64,000 bases of DNA from Streptomyces sp. MUM 178J (GTDB lineage Bacteria > Actinomycetota > Actinomycetes > Streptomycetales > Streptomycetaceae). This document shows, one piece after another, positions 1-13,300 of the stretch. The stretch lies in the NCBI RefSeq assembly GCF_022414575.1, contig NZ_JADWYQ010000033.1, positions 1-64,000 of the forward strand. Direction: 5' to 3'. Both the position numbers and the translations under genes were made by a program. Numbering within the stretch: the first letter of the stretch is position 1; each line of letters starts with the position of its first letter. The notes beneath the pieces were generated by a model, which worked only from the letters and a program-made list of their open reading frames with translations, ran no database searches and was not told where the DNA came from.

Positions 1-1336
1 CACCCAGCACATCCACACGACCCACGGCCACCTCGGGATCCGCCACCACCGCACGCAACACCCGCTCGAAGCAACGGAGGATGCGGTCGGCCTGCTCGTG
101 GTCGAAGAGGTCGGGGCGGTAGTCGATGCGCACATGCACGCCGACGGCGGTGCGGGAGACGACGAGGGTCAGAGGGAAGTGCGTGGCGTCGCGGCCCTTG
201 GCACCGACCAGGCGAAGTCCGGAGTCCAGCGGCGCGGCGGCGGACGGATCCACCGGGTAGTTCTCCACCAGGACGGTGGTGTCGAACAGTTCACCGACGC
301 CGGCGAGCGCCTGGATCTCGGCGAGGCCCAGGTGCTGGTAGGGGCCCAGGTCGGACTGTTCGTTCTGGATCCGGACGACCGCCTTGGACCAGGCATCCTC
401 CTGGTCGAGCGTCACTCGCACCGGGACGGTGTTGATGAACAGGCCGACCATGGACTCGATGCCCGGCACCTGCGCGGGGCGGCCGGCCACGGTCGTTCCG
501 AAAACGACGTCTTCGCGGCCCGTCAGGCGGCCGAGGACGACCGCCCAGGCGAGCTGGACGACGGAGTTGAGCGTCACCGAAACGGTCGTCGCCAGTTCCG
601 CGAGGCCCTTACCGAGCTCGGCCGGGAGCAGGCGCTCGACGCGCTCCGGCATCAGGGCGTGGCGGGTCGCGTCGGCCGGCGCCAGGCGGGTGGCGTCCTC
701 GACGCCGGCGAGGGTGCGGCGCCAGACGTTCTCGCTCGCGGTCCGGTCCTGGGCGCTGAGCCACTGCAGGTAGTTCTTGTAGGGGGTGACCGCGGGCAGG
801 GCGCTCTCGCCATGCTCGTACACAGTGAACAGCTCGCGCAGCACGACCGGCATGGACCAGCCGTCGAGGAGGATGTGGTGATTGGTGACCACCAGTCGGT
901 GCTGTCCGGCTCCGCGGCGGATCAGCAGGGCGCGGACCAGCGGTGGGTGGGCCAGGTCGAAGCGCTCGGCGCGGTCCTCGTCGGCGAGCCGGACCAGTTC
1001 GGCCTCCTGGTCGGCTTCGGCCAGCCCGGTCAGATCGGCTTCGCGCCAGGGCACCTCGGCGGCGCGGAGGATGAACTGCACCGGCTTCCCGGAGCGGACG
1101 GGGCGGAAGCCGGCGCGCAGGTTGGCGTGGCGCCGCAACAGGGCCGCCAGGGCGCCCTTGAGTCGGGCCGTGTCGAGCGGCCCCTCCAGGTCGACCGCCA
1201 GCTGAACGGCGTAGACGTCCGGGCCCTCGCCGTCGTCCAGCAGGGAGTGGAAGAACATGCCTTCCTGGAGAGGCGAGAGGGGCAGGACACCCTCAAGGCC
1301 CGACGTCTTCTTCACAGATCGGCTGTTGTCGCTCAC
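1..1336 (-). CDS. Non-ribosomal peptide synthetase, N-terminal condensation domain (partial, runs off left edge)
   Basis: This is the start of a second NRPS that would accept the peptide from the 4742-aa synthetase upstream. The GTG start at 1336 overlaps the upstream stop as GTGA, so the two genes are translationally coupled. About 445 residues are visible and form one condensation domain. It opens with [13 protein letters not shown], and the catalytic motif HHILLDGWS lies near residue 150. The visible part ends in the C-to-A linker, so the adenylation domain lies outside the window. Following a synthetase that ends in an epimerase, this should be a DCL-type C domain that accepts a D-configured donor. 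That is inference from order. No thioesterase or MbtH protein is visible here. Confidence 0.93.
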   Translation of the reverse strand, partial: MSDNSRSVKKTSGLEGVLPLSPLQEGMFFHSLLDDGEGPDVYAVQLAVDLEGPLDTARLKGALAALLRRHANLRAGFRPVRSGKPVQFILRAAEVPWREADLTGLAEADQEAELVRLADEDRAERFDLAHPPLVRALLIRRGAGQHRLVVTNHHILLDGWSMPVVLRELFTVYEHGESALPAVTPYKNYLQWLSAQDRTASENVWRRTLAGVEDATRLAPADATRHALMPERVERLLPAELGKGLAELATTVSVTLNSVVQLAWAVVLGRLTGREDVVFGTTVAGRPAQVPGIESMVGLFINTVPVRVTLDQEDAWSKAVVRIQNEQSDLGPYQHLGLAEIQALAGVGELFDTTVLVENYPVDPSAAAPLDSGLRLVGAKGRDATHFPLTLVVSRTAVGVHVRIDYRPDLFDHEQADRILRCFERVLRAVVADPEVAVGRVDVLG

Positions 1337-4300
1337 GTCAGGTCCTCCAGTCCGGCCAGGCCGGCTTCCAGCTCGTCGATCTCGTCCCGGAGCAGGTCCA
1401 CCAGGGAGAGGTCGGATGTCGTCAGAAGGTCTGTGCCGGCGGGGCCGGCGTGGGTGGTGCTGTAGCGCGTGAGGGCGTCGAGTGCCTCGAACCACAGGGT
1501 GGTCAGGGACTGAACGTCCGCTTCGTCGAGGAGGCCTCCGGGCCAGGACCAGGACACGCTGAGTTCGGGTCCGGCCGGCCGGTCGTGCGTCACAGCGTTG
1601 ACTTCCAGGCAGTGCGCGAACGGCAGGGCCTGGTCGGCGGGGGCGATGGTGACGTCCTCCGGCGCCGCGCCCCAGTCGGCCGGGCCGGTGTTCTCGGTTC
1701 GGACGCGGCCCAGGTAGTTGAAGCCGACCTGTGGCTGCGCGCCGTCACGCAGGAGTGCGGAGGTGCGCGGGTTCAGGTAGCGCAGCAGCCCGTAGCCGAC
1801 GCCCTTGTCGGGGACCGCCCGCATCTGCTCGTGGACGCGGCGCAGCGCGGTGCCGGCGGCGGGTGCGCCGTCCCTGATCTCGTGCCACTTGACGCCCGGG
1901 TCGAGGCGCAGCGGGTGCATGACGGTGAACCAGCCCATGGTGCGGGAGAGTTCGGCTTCTCCGTCCTCGGCGCGGCCGTGGTTCTCCAGGTTCAGCAGGA
2001 CGCCCGGCCCGGCGGCTGTGCCGCGCCGGCGGGTGCGCCGCCATTCGGCGAGGGCCAGGGCGAGCCCGGTGAGCAGGACCGCGTCGACGCCGACGCCCGT
2101 AGCGGCGGGCACGGTCGTCAGCAGGGCTTCCGTACGGTCGCCCGGGAGGGTGCACGTGTGGTGCCGGGCGGTGGCCCGGGTGTCCACGGCGGGGTCGAGC
2201 GGACGGGTTCCGAGCTGTGCGTCGGCCTCCATCGTCATGCGCTCCCACAGCGGGAGTTCCGCCTCGGCCGCGCCGGTGAGGGCGCGGGCGGTGAGGTGCT
2301 CCGCCCAGGTGCGGAAGGAGGTGCCGACGGGGTCGACGGCCGGCGTACGGCCGGATTCCGCCTCGGCCCAGCAGTGCATCAGGTCGGGGACGACGATGCG
2401 CCAGGAGACGCCGTCGACGACGAGGTGGTGCAGCAGCACCAGGAGTCGTCCGGGCTGCTCGGGGCCCGCGTCGAACCAGACGACGCGGACCATGGCACCC
2501 GTGTCGGGATCAAGCGACCGGCGGGCCGTCTCGGCCTCGGTGGTGAGCAGTGCGGTGAGGGCCTCCTCGGGGACGGCGCCGATGTCGACCCGGCGCAGGC
2601 AGTCCGCGGCGTCGGTCCTGCCCGCCGGGGGAACCTCCAGGCGCCACTGGCCGGGGACGGTCCGGTCGAGGCGGGCCCGCAGCAGGTCGTGCCGGTCGAG
2701 CACCGCCTGGACGGCGGTCCGCAGGGACTCCTCGCCCAGGCCGAGCGGGGTGCGCAGGAGCACGGACTGGTTGAAGCCCTCGATGGGGCCGCCCAGTTCG
2801 CGCAGCCATTCCATGATCGGGGTCGGCAGCACGGTGCCGGTGCCGTCGTCCGCTGTCCGGCCGACGGCCGCTTCCGGTTCGGTCGCGGCGAGGGCCAGGG
2901 CCTCGACGGTCTGGTGGCGGAAGACGTCGCTGGGCGTGAGCACGAGGCCCAGCTGGAGGGCGCGGCTGACGACTTGGATGGAGACGATGCTGTCGCCGCC
3001 CATGGCGAAGAAGTTGTCGTCGACCGCCACTTCGGGTACGCCGAGCAGGTCGGCGAAGAGGCCGCAGAGCAGCTGTTCCCGCTCGTTGCGCGGGCCGCGG
3101 CCGCCGCTGCCCGTGTAATCGGGCGCGGGCAGCGCCCTGCGGTCGACCTTGCCGGTGCGGGTCATCGGCAGCTCGTCGAGCGGTACGAACACGGCGGGGA
3201 CCATGTAGTCCGGAAGCAGGGCCGCGACATGGGCCCGCAGGGCGGCGGAGTCGAGTGCGGCACCGGCCCCGGGGACGACGTAGGCGATCAGACGCCGGTC
3301 GCCGGGCCTGTCCTCGCGGACGACGACGACGGCCTGGGCGGTGCCCTCGTGGGAGGCCACCGCGGCCTCGACCTCGCCGAGTTCGATGCGGAAGCCCCGG
3401 ACCTTGACCTGGGCGTCGGCGCGGCCGGCGAACTCCAGGGTTCCGTCGGCCCGCCACCGGACCCGGTCGCCGGTGCGGTACATGCGCGACGAGGTGGGTC
3501 CGTAGGGGTCGGCCACGAACCGTTCGGCGGTCAGGCCGGGCCGGCCGATGTAGCCGCGGGCCAGTCCCTCGCCGGCCACGTAGAGCTCACCGGTGACGCC
3601 CGGCGCCACCGGCCGCATGCGCGCGTCCAGGACGTAGAGGCGGGTGTTGTCGAGGGCACGTCCGATGGGGAAGGAGTTGCGGGCGATGTCCTCCTCGGTG
3701 AGCGCGTGGTGGACGACGCACAGGGTGGTCTCAGTCGGGCCGTAGCTGTTGGTGATGCGGGCGCCGGCGGTCTGATCCAGGACGGTGCGGACCGCGGCGG
3801 CCGAGGCCGTGTCGCCGCCCACGTAGATGTCGCGCATGTCACGGAAGCTCTCGGCGTGGTTCTCGGCGAGCAGCCGGAAAACGCCCTCGGCGAAGAGGCC
3901 GACGGTGACCCGGTGCCGGGTCATGAGAGCCGCCAGGGAGGCGATGTCGGTCGCCTCGGCGTCCGAGGCGATGATGCGGGCGCCGCTCAGCAGCGGCCCC
4001 CACAGTTCGTAGGTGGAGGCGTCGAAGGACGGCGGCGAGTGCATCAGCGACCGGTCGTCGGGGCCGTGTCCCCAGTAGTGGTCGTGGACGAGGCCCGCGA
4101 CGTTGCGGTGGGTGATCGCGACGCCCTTCGGCTCTCCGGTCGAACCGGAGGTGTACATGATGTACGCCAGCTGGTCCGGGTGCGGCAGCGGCCAGGAGGC
4201 CCCGTCGCCGCCGTCGGCCGCGGGGAGTTCGCCGTCGACGAGGACGACGTCGGCGGGTCCGTCGGGCACCCGCTCGGCGGTCGCGCGGTCCGTCAGGACC

Positions 4301-7300
4301 ACGGCCGTCGCGGTGCCCTCCAGGATCTGCCGGACGCGCGCCTCGGGGCTGCGGGGGTCCAGCGGTACGTAGACGGCACCCGCCTTGCCGATGGCGAGGG
4401 TCGCCACCACGTGGTGGGCCCGGCCGCCGAGCAGCAGGGCCACCCGGTCCTCGGGCCGGACGCCCCGGGCCAGCAGGGCCCGGGCGAGGCGGTCGGAGCG
4501 CTCGTCGAGTTCAGCGTAGGTGAGTTCGCCGTCCTTGTGGACCAGGGCGACGGCCTGCGGGGTACGGGCGGCCTGGCCGCGGAACAGCTCGGGCAGGGAT
4601 GCGTCGGGCCGCTCGCGGCCGGTGTCGTTGCGGACGACCAGCAGGTCGTGCAGTTCCTCCCCCGACAGCACCGGCAGGGCGCCGATCGGCTCGTCCGGGT
4701 CGGTGGCCGCGGCGGTCAGCAGCCGCTCCAGGCGCGCCGCGACGGCCTCGACGGTGGGACGGTCGAAGAGGTCGAGGGCGTACTCCAGGGAGCCGAGGAT
4801 GCCGTCGGGGGCGCCGTCCTCGGTGTGGCGTTCCCACACGCTGACCGACAAGTCGAACTTGGCGACGGGCGCGTCGGCACCCTCGACCTCCACCCGCAGT
4901 CCGGGCAGGTCGGCCTGGGGCCGCTCGGTGTTGTGCAGGATCAGCATGATCTGGAAGAGCGGATGGCGGGCGAGGGACCGCACCGGGTTGAGCTCCTCCA
5001 CCAGCCGCTCGAACGGCAGCTCCTGATGGCTGTACGCGTCCAGGTCGGTCTCCCGGACCCGGGCGAGGAGCTCGCTGAAGGTGGGGTCGCCTCCGGTGTC
5101 GGTGCGCAGCACCAGGGTGTTGACGAAGAACCCGACGAGGTCGTCGAGGGCGTCGTCGGTGCGGCCCGCGATCGGCGTGCCGAGGGGGATGTCGGTGCCG
5201 GCTCCCAGCCGGGTCAGGAGGGCGGCCAAGCCGGCCTGGAGCACCATGAAGAGGCTGACTCCGTTGACCCTGGCGAGGGCGAGCAGGGCGGCGTGCGCCT
5301 CAGCGCCGATCTCGACCGGTACCCTGTCGCCGCGGTAGCTGGCCACCTCCGGGCGCGGCCGGTCCGTGGGCAGGTCCAGTTCCTCGGGCAGCCCGTCGAG
5401 AGCGGACTTCCAGTGGCCGAGCTGGCGGTTCAGCTCGCTCGCGGGGTCGTTCTCGTCGCCCATGACCCGGCGCTGCCACAGCGTGTAGTCGGCGTACTGG
5501 ACCGGCAGCGGCTGCCAGGCCGGTTCGCCGCCGCGGCAGCGTGCCGCGTACGCCCGGGAGAGGTCGCCCAGCAGCGGTACGAGCGACCAGCCGTCGCTGG
5601 CGATGTGGTGGGTGACCAGGACCAGCACGGCGTCACCGGCGGTGTCCGTTGTGAGCAGCCTGGCCCGCAGCGGAGGTTGGACGGTGAGGTCGAAGCCGCG
5701 CAGGACGGTCTCGGTGATGGCCTGCTCCAGTTCCCCGTGCGCGACGGCGGTCTCCTCCAGGACGGGGGCGCCTTCGACGGGGCCGAGGACGTGCTGGCAG
5801 GGTGTGCCGCCGGACTCCGGGAAGACGGTGCGCAGGCTCTCGTGGCGGCCGGCGACGTCCCTCAGCGCGGCGCGCAGCGCCGGCCGGTCGATCTCGCCCT
5901 CCAGGCGCAGCACGAGCGGGACATTGTAGGTGGCGTTGGGGCCTTCGAGGCGGTTGAGGAACCACAGCCGGGTCTGGGCGAAGGACAGCGGGACGCGGTC
6001 GCCGCGGTCGGCGGGGACCAGCGCGGGCCGGCTCTCGCCTGACATGCCGAGCCGGGCGGCGATGCCGGCGACGGTCGGGGCGTCGAACAGCGCCTTCACG
6101 CCGATGCGGGCACCGAGCGTGCCGGCGATGCGGCTGAGCAGGCGCATCGCGAGCAGCGAATGGCCGCCGAGCGCGAAGAAGTCGTCGTCGATGCCGACCC
6201 GCCGTACGCCGAGCACGTCGGTGAAGAGACCGCAGAGGATCTCCTCTTCCGGGGTGCGGGCGGCGCGGCTTGCCGGGCTGCCTCCGGCGGCCTGCGGGGC
6301 CGGGAGGGCGGCCTCGTCGACCTTGCCGTTGGCGGTCAAGGGGAGCGCGTCCAGGACGACCACCGCGGTGGGGGTCATGTACTCGGGGAGCGTCCGGGCG
6401 ACGTGGGCCCGGATCAGGTCGGGATCGGACTGCGTGCCGGCGGCGGGGACGACGTACGCGGTGAGCCGCTTGTCGTCGCGCTCGTCCTCGCGGACCACCG
6501 CGAGCGCCTGCCGCACCCCGGGAGCCGACAGCAGTACGGACTCGACCTCGCCGAGTTCGATCCGGAAGCCCCGGATCTTCACCTGGTTGTCGACACGGCC
6601 GATGTATTCGAGCACTCCCGCGGAGTTCCAGCGGACGCGGTCGCCGGTGCGGTACATGCGCGAGCCGGCGGGGCCGAACGGGTCGGCCACGAAGCGCTCG
6701 GCGGTGCCGCCGGGACGGCTGAGGTAGCCGCGGGCGAGGCCGGTGCCGGCGATGTAGAGCTCGCCGGGGACCCCGTCGGGGACGGGGAGCAGGGCCGTGT
6801 CCAGGACGTAGGCGCGTGTGTTCCACATGGGGCGGCCGAGCGGGACCGGACCGGCCGGCAGGGGCGCGCCTGCCGGCGCCCGGTGGTCGAGGACACCGAC
6901 GGTGGTCTCGGTCGGGCCGTAGTGGTTGACCACGGTGGCCTGCGGGTGCCGGGCACGCCAGTCGGCGATCTGCTCGGCGTGCAGGGCCTCGCCGCCCGTC
7001 ATCAGTTCGACGGTCGGGGCGCAGCTGTCGGGAAGGGTGTCGAGGATGGGCAGGTGGCTGGGGGTGATCTTGAGGAAGGTCAGGCCGCCCGGCACGTCGA
7101 GTTCCTCGTCGAGGTCGGCGATGTGGAGGCAGCCGCCCGCGAGGAGGGTGCCGTAGAGGGTGGTCAGTCCGAGGTCGAAGGAGAGCGGCGAGTGGAGCAG
7201 GGTGCGGCCGCTGAGGCCGGAGTACTCCGCGGCGCAGCGCACGACGTAGTCCACGAGGGCGCGCTGGTCGACCACGACACCCTTGGGGGTGCCGGTGGAG

Positions 7301-10300
7301 CCGGAGGTGTAGACGACGTACGCCGCGTCGCCGGGGCCGACGGGCGCGGACCGCTCGTGGTCGCCGATGTCGCCGTCGTCCTGCGCGGCGAGGGCCCCGG
7401 CCGTCTCGGGGGCGTCCAGGACCAGGACCGTGGCCGGTCCGTCGGCCAGGTGGGGGGCGGCGCGCAGGGTCTGCGCGGTGGTCAGCAGGAGGGCGGGGCG
7501 CGCGTCGGCGAGGAGCTGCGCGACGCGGTCGCCCGGGTGTTCCGGGTCCAGGGGGAGGTAGGGGGCGCCGGCCTTGCCGACAGCGAGCATCGTCTCGACA
7601 GCGTCGGCCGAGCGCGGCAGGGCGAGGGCGACCAGGGTGGTGTGATCCGCGCCGTGCTCCAGCAGGAGGCGGGCGAGGTGGTTGGCTCGGCGGTTGAGCC
7701 GGCCGTAGCTGAGCTCCTGCGGACCGCAGACGACGGCGGGCGCGTCGGGCGTGCGGGCCGCCTGGGCCTCGAAGAGCTGGGGGAGGGTCGCGTCGGGGGT
7801 GGCGTGCGCGGTGTCGTTGCGGGTGACGAGCGCGTCGTGGCGTTCGGTTCCGTCCATGACGGCGAGGCGGCCGATGGGCCGGCCGGGCTGCTCCAGGGCG
7901 GACTCGATGAGGCGGACGAACCGGCCGACGAGCGCCTCGACCGTGGAGCGGTCGAACAGGTCGGCCGAGTAGCCGGCGGCCGCCACCAGGCCCTGCGGTT
8001 CGCCCTGCTCGTCGTACTGCTCGGCGATGCTGAACAACAGATCGAACTTGGCCATGTCCGGGTCGATCTGGGCGACTTCGGCACGCAGCTGGGGGAAGTG
8101 CACCTCGGGGCGCTCAAGGTTCTGAAGCACCAGCTTGGTCTGGAACAGCGGGTGGCGGCTCAGGGAGCGGCGCGGGTTGACCGCCTCCACCAGGCGCTCG
8201 AACGGCAGCTCCTGGTGGGCGAAGGCGGCGATGTCCGCCGTGCGGGTGCGCTCCAGCAGTTCGCTGAAGGTCGGGTCGCCGGAGGTGTCGACGCGCAGCA
8301 CGAGGGAGTTGACGAAGAAGCCGACCAGGTCGTCGAGGGAGTCGTCGGTACGGCCCACCACGGAGCCGCCGATGGGGATGTCGGTGCCGGCGCCGAGCCG
8401 GGTCAGCAGCGCCGCGAGGGCAGCGTGCAGGGTCATGAAGGTGGTGACGCCGTGGGTGCGGGCGAGGCGCAGCAGTGAGCGGTGCGTCTCGGGGCCGAGG
8501 CCGAAGGGGACGAGTCCGCCCCGGCGGCTGGGCAGCGCGGGCCGCGGCCGGTCCGTCGGCAGCGCGAGTTCCTCGGGCAGGCCGGCCAGGGCCTGCTTCC
8601 AGTAGGCGATCTGGCCGCAGATCACGCTGTCCGGGGCGCTCTCGTCACCGAGGCGGTCGCGCTGCCACAGGGTGTGGTCGGCGTACTGGACGGGCAAGGG
8701 GGTCCATGCGGGTGCCTGCCCGTCGAGGGCGGCACCGTAGGCGACGCTCAGGTCGCGGGCCAGGGGCGCGGTGGACCAGCCGTCGCTCGCGATGTGGTGG
8801 ACGACAACGACGAGGATGTGCGTCTGCGGGCCGATCACCAGCAGCCGGGCGCGGAGCGGGACCTCGCGGGTGAGGTCGAAGCCGCGGCCGGCGGCCTCGG
8901 CGATCAGCGCGTCGGCGTCACGTCCGGCGGCGTCGGCCACCTCCAGCACGGGACGTGCCCGGTCGGGGTCGAGGACGACCTGGCAGGGCACCCCGTCGCT
9001 CTCGGGGTAGACGGTGCGCAGGCTCTCGTGCCGGCGGGCGACGTCGGCGAGGGCCTGTTCCAGGGCCGTGACGTCGAGGCTTCCGGACAGCCGCAGCACG
9101 AGAGGGATGTTGTAGGTGCCGTCGGCCGGGTCCATCCGGTTGAGGAACCACAGGCCGCGCTGGGCGTACGACAGGGGCAGCGTCTCGGGGCGGTCCCGGC
9201 GCGCCGGGCGGGTGCGGGCCGGTCCGGCGGCCTGGACGCGGGCGGCGAGTCCGGCAACGGTGGGCGCCTCGAACAGGGCGGCGACGTCGAGGTCCACGGC
9301 GAGGGCGGCGCGGATCCGGGCGACGAGCCGGGTGGCCAGCAGGGAGTGGCCGCCCAGTGCGAAGAAGTCGTCGTCGACGCCGACGCGGTCGAGTCCGAGC
9401 AGCTCGGCGAAGGTGCCGCAGAGGATCTCCTCCTGCGGGGTGCGGGGCTCACGGCGCACCACCGTGGTGAAGTCCGGTGCGGGCAGGGCCTTGCGGTCGG
9501 TCTTGCCGTTCGCGGTGAGCGGCATGGCGGACAGCGGCACGAGCACGGCGGGAACCAGGTGCTCGGGCAGTACGGCGGCGAGCGCCTCGCGTACGGCGCG
9601 CACGTCCTGCATGCCTACCACATAGCCGACGAGCTGGTGGTGGCCGCCGGGGCCGGGGACCACGGCGGCCACGGCGTTGGTGACCCCCTCCTGGCCCCTG
9701 AGGTGGGCCTCGACCTCGCCCAGTTCGATGCGCTGGCCGCGGATCTTCACCTGGGCGTCGCGGCGGCCGATGAACTCCAGCTGGCCGTCGGGGCGGTGGC
9801 GCACCCGGTCGCCGGTGCGGTACATGAGGGTGCCGTCGTCGGCGAACGGGTCGCCGACGAAGGTGGCCGCGGTCCGGTCGGGGTCACCGAGGTAGCCCCG
9901 GCCGACGCCGACGCCCGCGACGTACAGGTCGCCGGGGGTACCCGGCGGCACGGGCTGGAGTTCGTCGCTCAGTACGTACAGCCGGGTGTTGCGGACCGCC
10001 CGGCCGATGGGGGCGGTGATCCGCCGCTCGTCGAGGGTGCGCGCCGTGATGACGGCGTGCGTGACGTCGTCAGAGCACTCGGTGGGACCGTAGGCGTTCA
10101 TCATCGCGATGCCGGGGAACCGGGCGAACCAGCGCCGGCACAGTTCGGTCGGCAGTTCCTCACCGGTGACGACCAGCCAGCGCAGTCCGGGCAGTTCCGG
10201 GACCTCGGCGCCTTCGTCCCAGGTGTCGAGGGCCGCGCGCAGCAGGGACGGCACGACCTCCAGGACAGTGACCCCGTCGTGTGCGACCAGGCGGAACAGA

Positions 10301-13300
10301 CCCGTGGGATCGGCGGCGAGGAGCTGTCCGACGGCGAGCACCCGGCCGCCGGTGAGCAGCGGGGCGATCATCTGCCAGACCGATACGTCGAAGGTGAGCG
10401 GCGCGTTCTGGACGACGGTGTCGGCCTCCGTCAGCGCCAGGTCTTCGACCTTGGCCAGCAGGTGGTTGTTCATGCCGCGGTGGTGGACCATCGCGCCCTT
10501 GGGGCGGCCGGTGGAACCCGAGGTGAAGATGACGTAGGCGAGCTGGTCGGCGGTCGGGGCCCCGGCCGGGGCGTGGCCGGCGGGGGCGTCGAGCGGAGCG
10601 TCGACGGGCAGCGGTTCGGTGGCGCCGCCGCTTGCCGCGACCACCGCGGCCGCGGTGTCCCCGTGCCCGGGTCCGGCGAGCAGCCAGGCGGCCCGAGCGT
10701 CGGCGAGGAGCGATGCCGAGCGCTCGACGGGGGCCCGGGTGTCGAGGGGGAGGTAGGCGGCGCCTGCCGCCTGGATGCCGAGGAAGGCCGTGATGGCGGC
10801 GCTGCCCCGGTCGGCGAGGACGGCGACCACGGAGTCCGGGCGGGCGCCCCGGGCGCGCAGCCGCGCGGCGAGCCGGTCGACCCGGTCCACGAGAGAGGCG
10901 TAGGTGACGTCGCCCTTGTCGTCCGTGATGGCGATGGCCTCCGGGCGTTCGGCGGCGACCTCGCGCAGCCGGCCCACGATGTCGTTCATGGACTCCGGGG
11001 CGGCGGTGTCGTTCCATTCGACCAGCAGCCGGCGGATCTCCTCCGCCGAGAGGACCGGGGCGCTGCCGATGCGGGTGGCGGGGGCCGACGCGGCGGTCTC
11101 GGCGAGCCGGGCGAAGCGGTCCAGGAAGGCCTCGGCGGTGGACCGGTCGAACAGGTCGCTGCGGTACTCCAGGGCGACGAGGATTCCGTCCTCCTCACCG
11201 GCGGGGGTGCGGCGCTCGCGGACGTTGAATGACAGGTCGAACTTGGCGGTGCCGGTCGGCACGTCGAGCAGGCCGAGTTCCAGACCCTCGACGGCGGGCA
11301 GGACGCGGTCGGAACTGTCCATCGCGATCATGACCTGGAACAGCGGGTGCCAGGACGTCGAGCGCACGGGGTTGAGCACCTCCACGAGCCGCTCGAAGGG
11401 CAGCTCCTGGTGCTCGTAGGCTTCGAGGTTGGCGGGCCGGATCCGGGCGAGCAGCTCCTCGAACGTGGGATCGCCCGAGGTGTCCGTGCGCAGGACGACG
11501 GTGTTGGTGAAGAAGCCGACGAGCTCGTCGAGGGCGTCGTCGGGGCGGCCGGTGACGGGAGCTCCGACGGCGATGTCGGTGCCGCCGCCGAGCCGGGTCA
11601 GCAGGGTGGCCACGACGGCCTGGGTGACCATGAACGTGCTGGTGCCGGTGGTCCTGGCGAGCCCGGCGAGCCGGCTGTGGAGTTCCGCGCCGAGTTCCAG
11701 GGTGACCAGGTCCGCGGGGGCGGCCGTCCCGGCGGTGCGGGGGTGGTCGGCGGGCAGCTCCAGGTGGTCCGGGAGACCTTCCAGCCGCTGCTGCCAGAAG
11801 GCGATCTGGCGGGCGGCGATGCTTTCGGGGTCCTTCTCGTCGCCCAGGCAGAGCCGCTGCCAGTTCGCGTAGTCGGCGTACTGGACGGCGAGCGGGGCCC
11901 GCTGCGCCTGCGTGCCCGCGCGGCGCGCCTCGTAGCTTTCGGTGAGGTCGCGCAGCAGGGGGGCGAGGGAGCCGGCGTCGGCGGCGATGTGGTGCAGGAG
12001 GAGCAGCAGGACGTGGCGTTCGCCACCGAGGGCGAACAGGGTGGCCCGGAGCGGGGGTTCGCCGGCGAGGTCGAAGCGGTGGGCGACGGCGTCGGCCAGT
12101 TCCCGGGTGAGGGTGTCGTCGGTCGCGGGCCGAACGGGCAGCTCGAAGGCGGCGCCGGCGGGCAGGACGCGCTGGGCGGCCACTCCGTCGTTCTGGCCGT
12201 AGACCGTGCGCAGGATCTCGTGCCGGCCGGTGAGGTCGCCGATCGCGGACTCCAGCGCCGTCCGGTCGAGTTCGCCGGTGAGGGTGAGGACGAGCGGAAT
12301 GTTGTAGGCGGCGCCGGCGCCCTCGATCTGGTCGAGGAACCAGAGGCGCTGCTGGGCGTGCGAGAGGGGGAGGTCCCCGTCCCGGGGCGCCGCGGCCAGT
12401 ACGGGGCGGCCTGCCGCGGGGCCGCCCAGCCGCGCGGCCAGCCTGCCCGCGCTGGGCGCGGCGAAGACCGCCTCGACGCCGCAGGCCAGTCCGGTCCGCG
12501 CGGTGACGCGGCGGGCCAGCCGGGCGGCCATGAGGGAGTGGCCGCCGAGCGTGAAGAAGTCCTCGTCGGCGCCGACGGCGTCGAGGCCGAGGGCTTCGGC
12601 GAACAGTTCGCACAGCATGTGCTCCAGCGCGGTGGCCGGTGCGCGGCGGGTGCGGGCCGGGGCCGCCGTGCCCGGGTCGGGCAGTGCCTTTCGGTCGACC
12701 TTTCCGTTCGGGGTGATCGGGATCGCGTCCAGGACGGTGAGGGTCGCCGGCACCAGGTAGCCGGGCAGCTCCTCGGCCAGCGCGGCCCGTACGGAGTCCA
12801 GGTCCAGCCCGACGGCGGGGTCCGCGGGGACCGCGTAGCCGGCCAGGGCGTACGCGCCGGTGGCGTCGCGGCGCACGGCGACCGCCGCCTGGCCCACGGC
12901 TGGCAGCTTCGCCAGGGCGGCTTCCGCCTCGGCCGGCTCGACGCGGTAGCCGCGGATCTTGACCTGCTCGTCGGCGCGGCCGATGAACTCCAGCGAACGG
13001 TCGGGGAGGCGGCGGACCAGGTCGCCGGTGCGGTACATCCGCTCGCCGGGGCGACCGAAGGGGTTGGCGACGAAGCGTTCCGCGGTGAGTCCGGAGCGGC
13101 CCAGGTAGCCGCGGGCCAGGCTGGGGCCGGCCACGTACAGCTCGCCGGTGACGCCGGGCGGTACGGGAAGCAGTGCGCCGTCAAGGACGTAGACCCGGGT
13201 GTCGGCGATGGGGTCGCCGATGGCGGGCGTGCCGCCGGTGCCGTCGAGCGCCTCGCTCATGGTGGCGCACACGGTGGTCTCGGTCGGTCCGTAGCCGTTG

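Noticed and set aside
1450-6042. Very long plus-strand frames opposite the NRPS (for example 1450-6042, 6160-8478, 8482-11232, 11347-15678)
   Set aside because: They are antisense to clear NRPS domains, lack any motif and have Gly/Val/Arg-rich shadow composition. They arise from high GC at codon positions.
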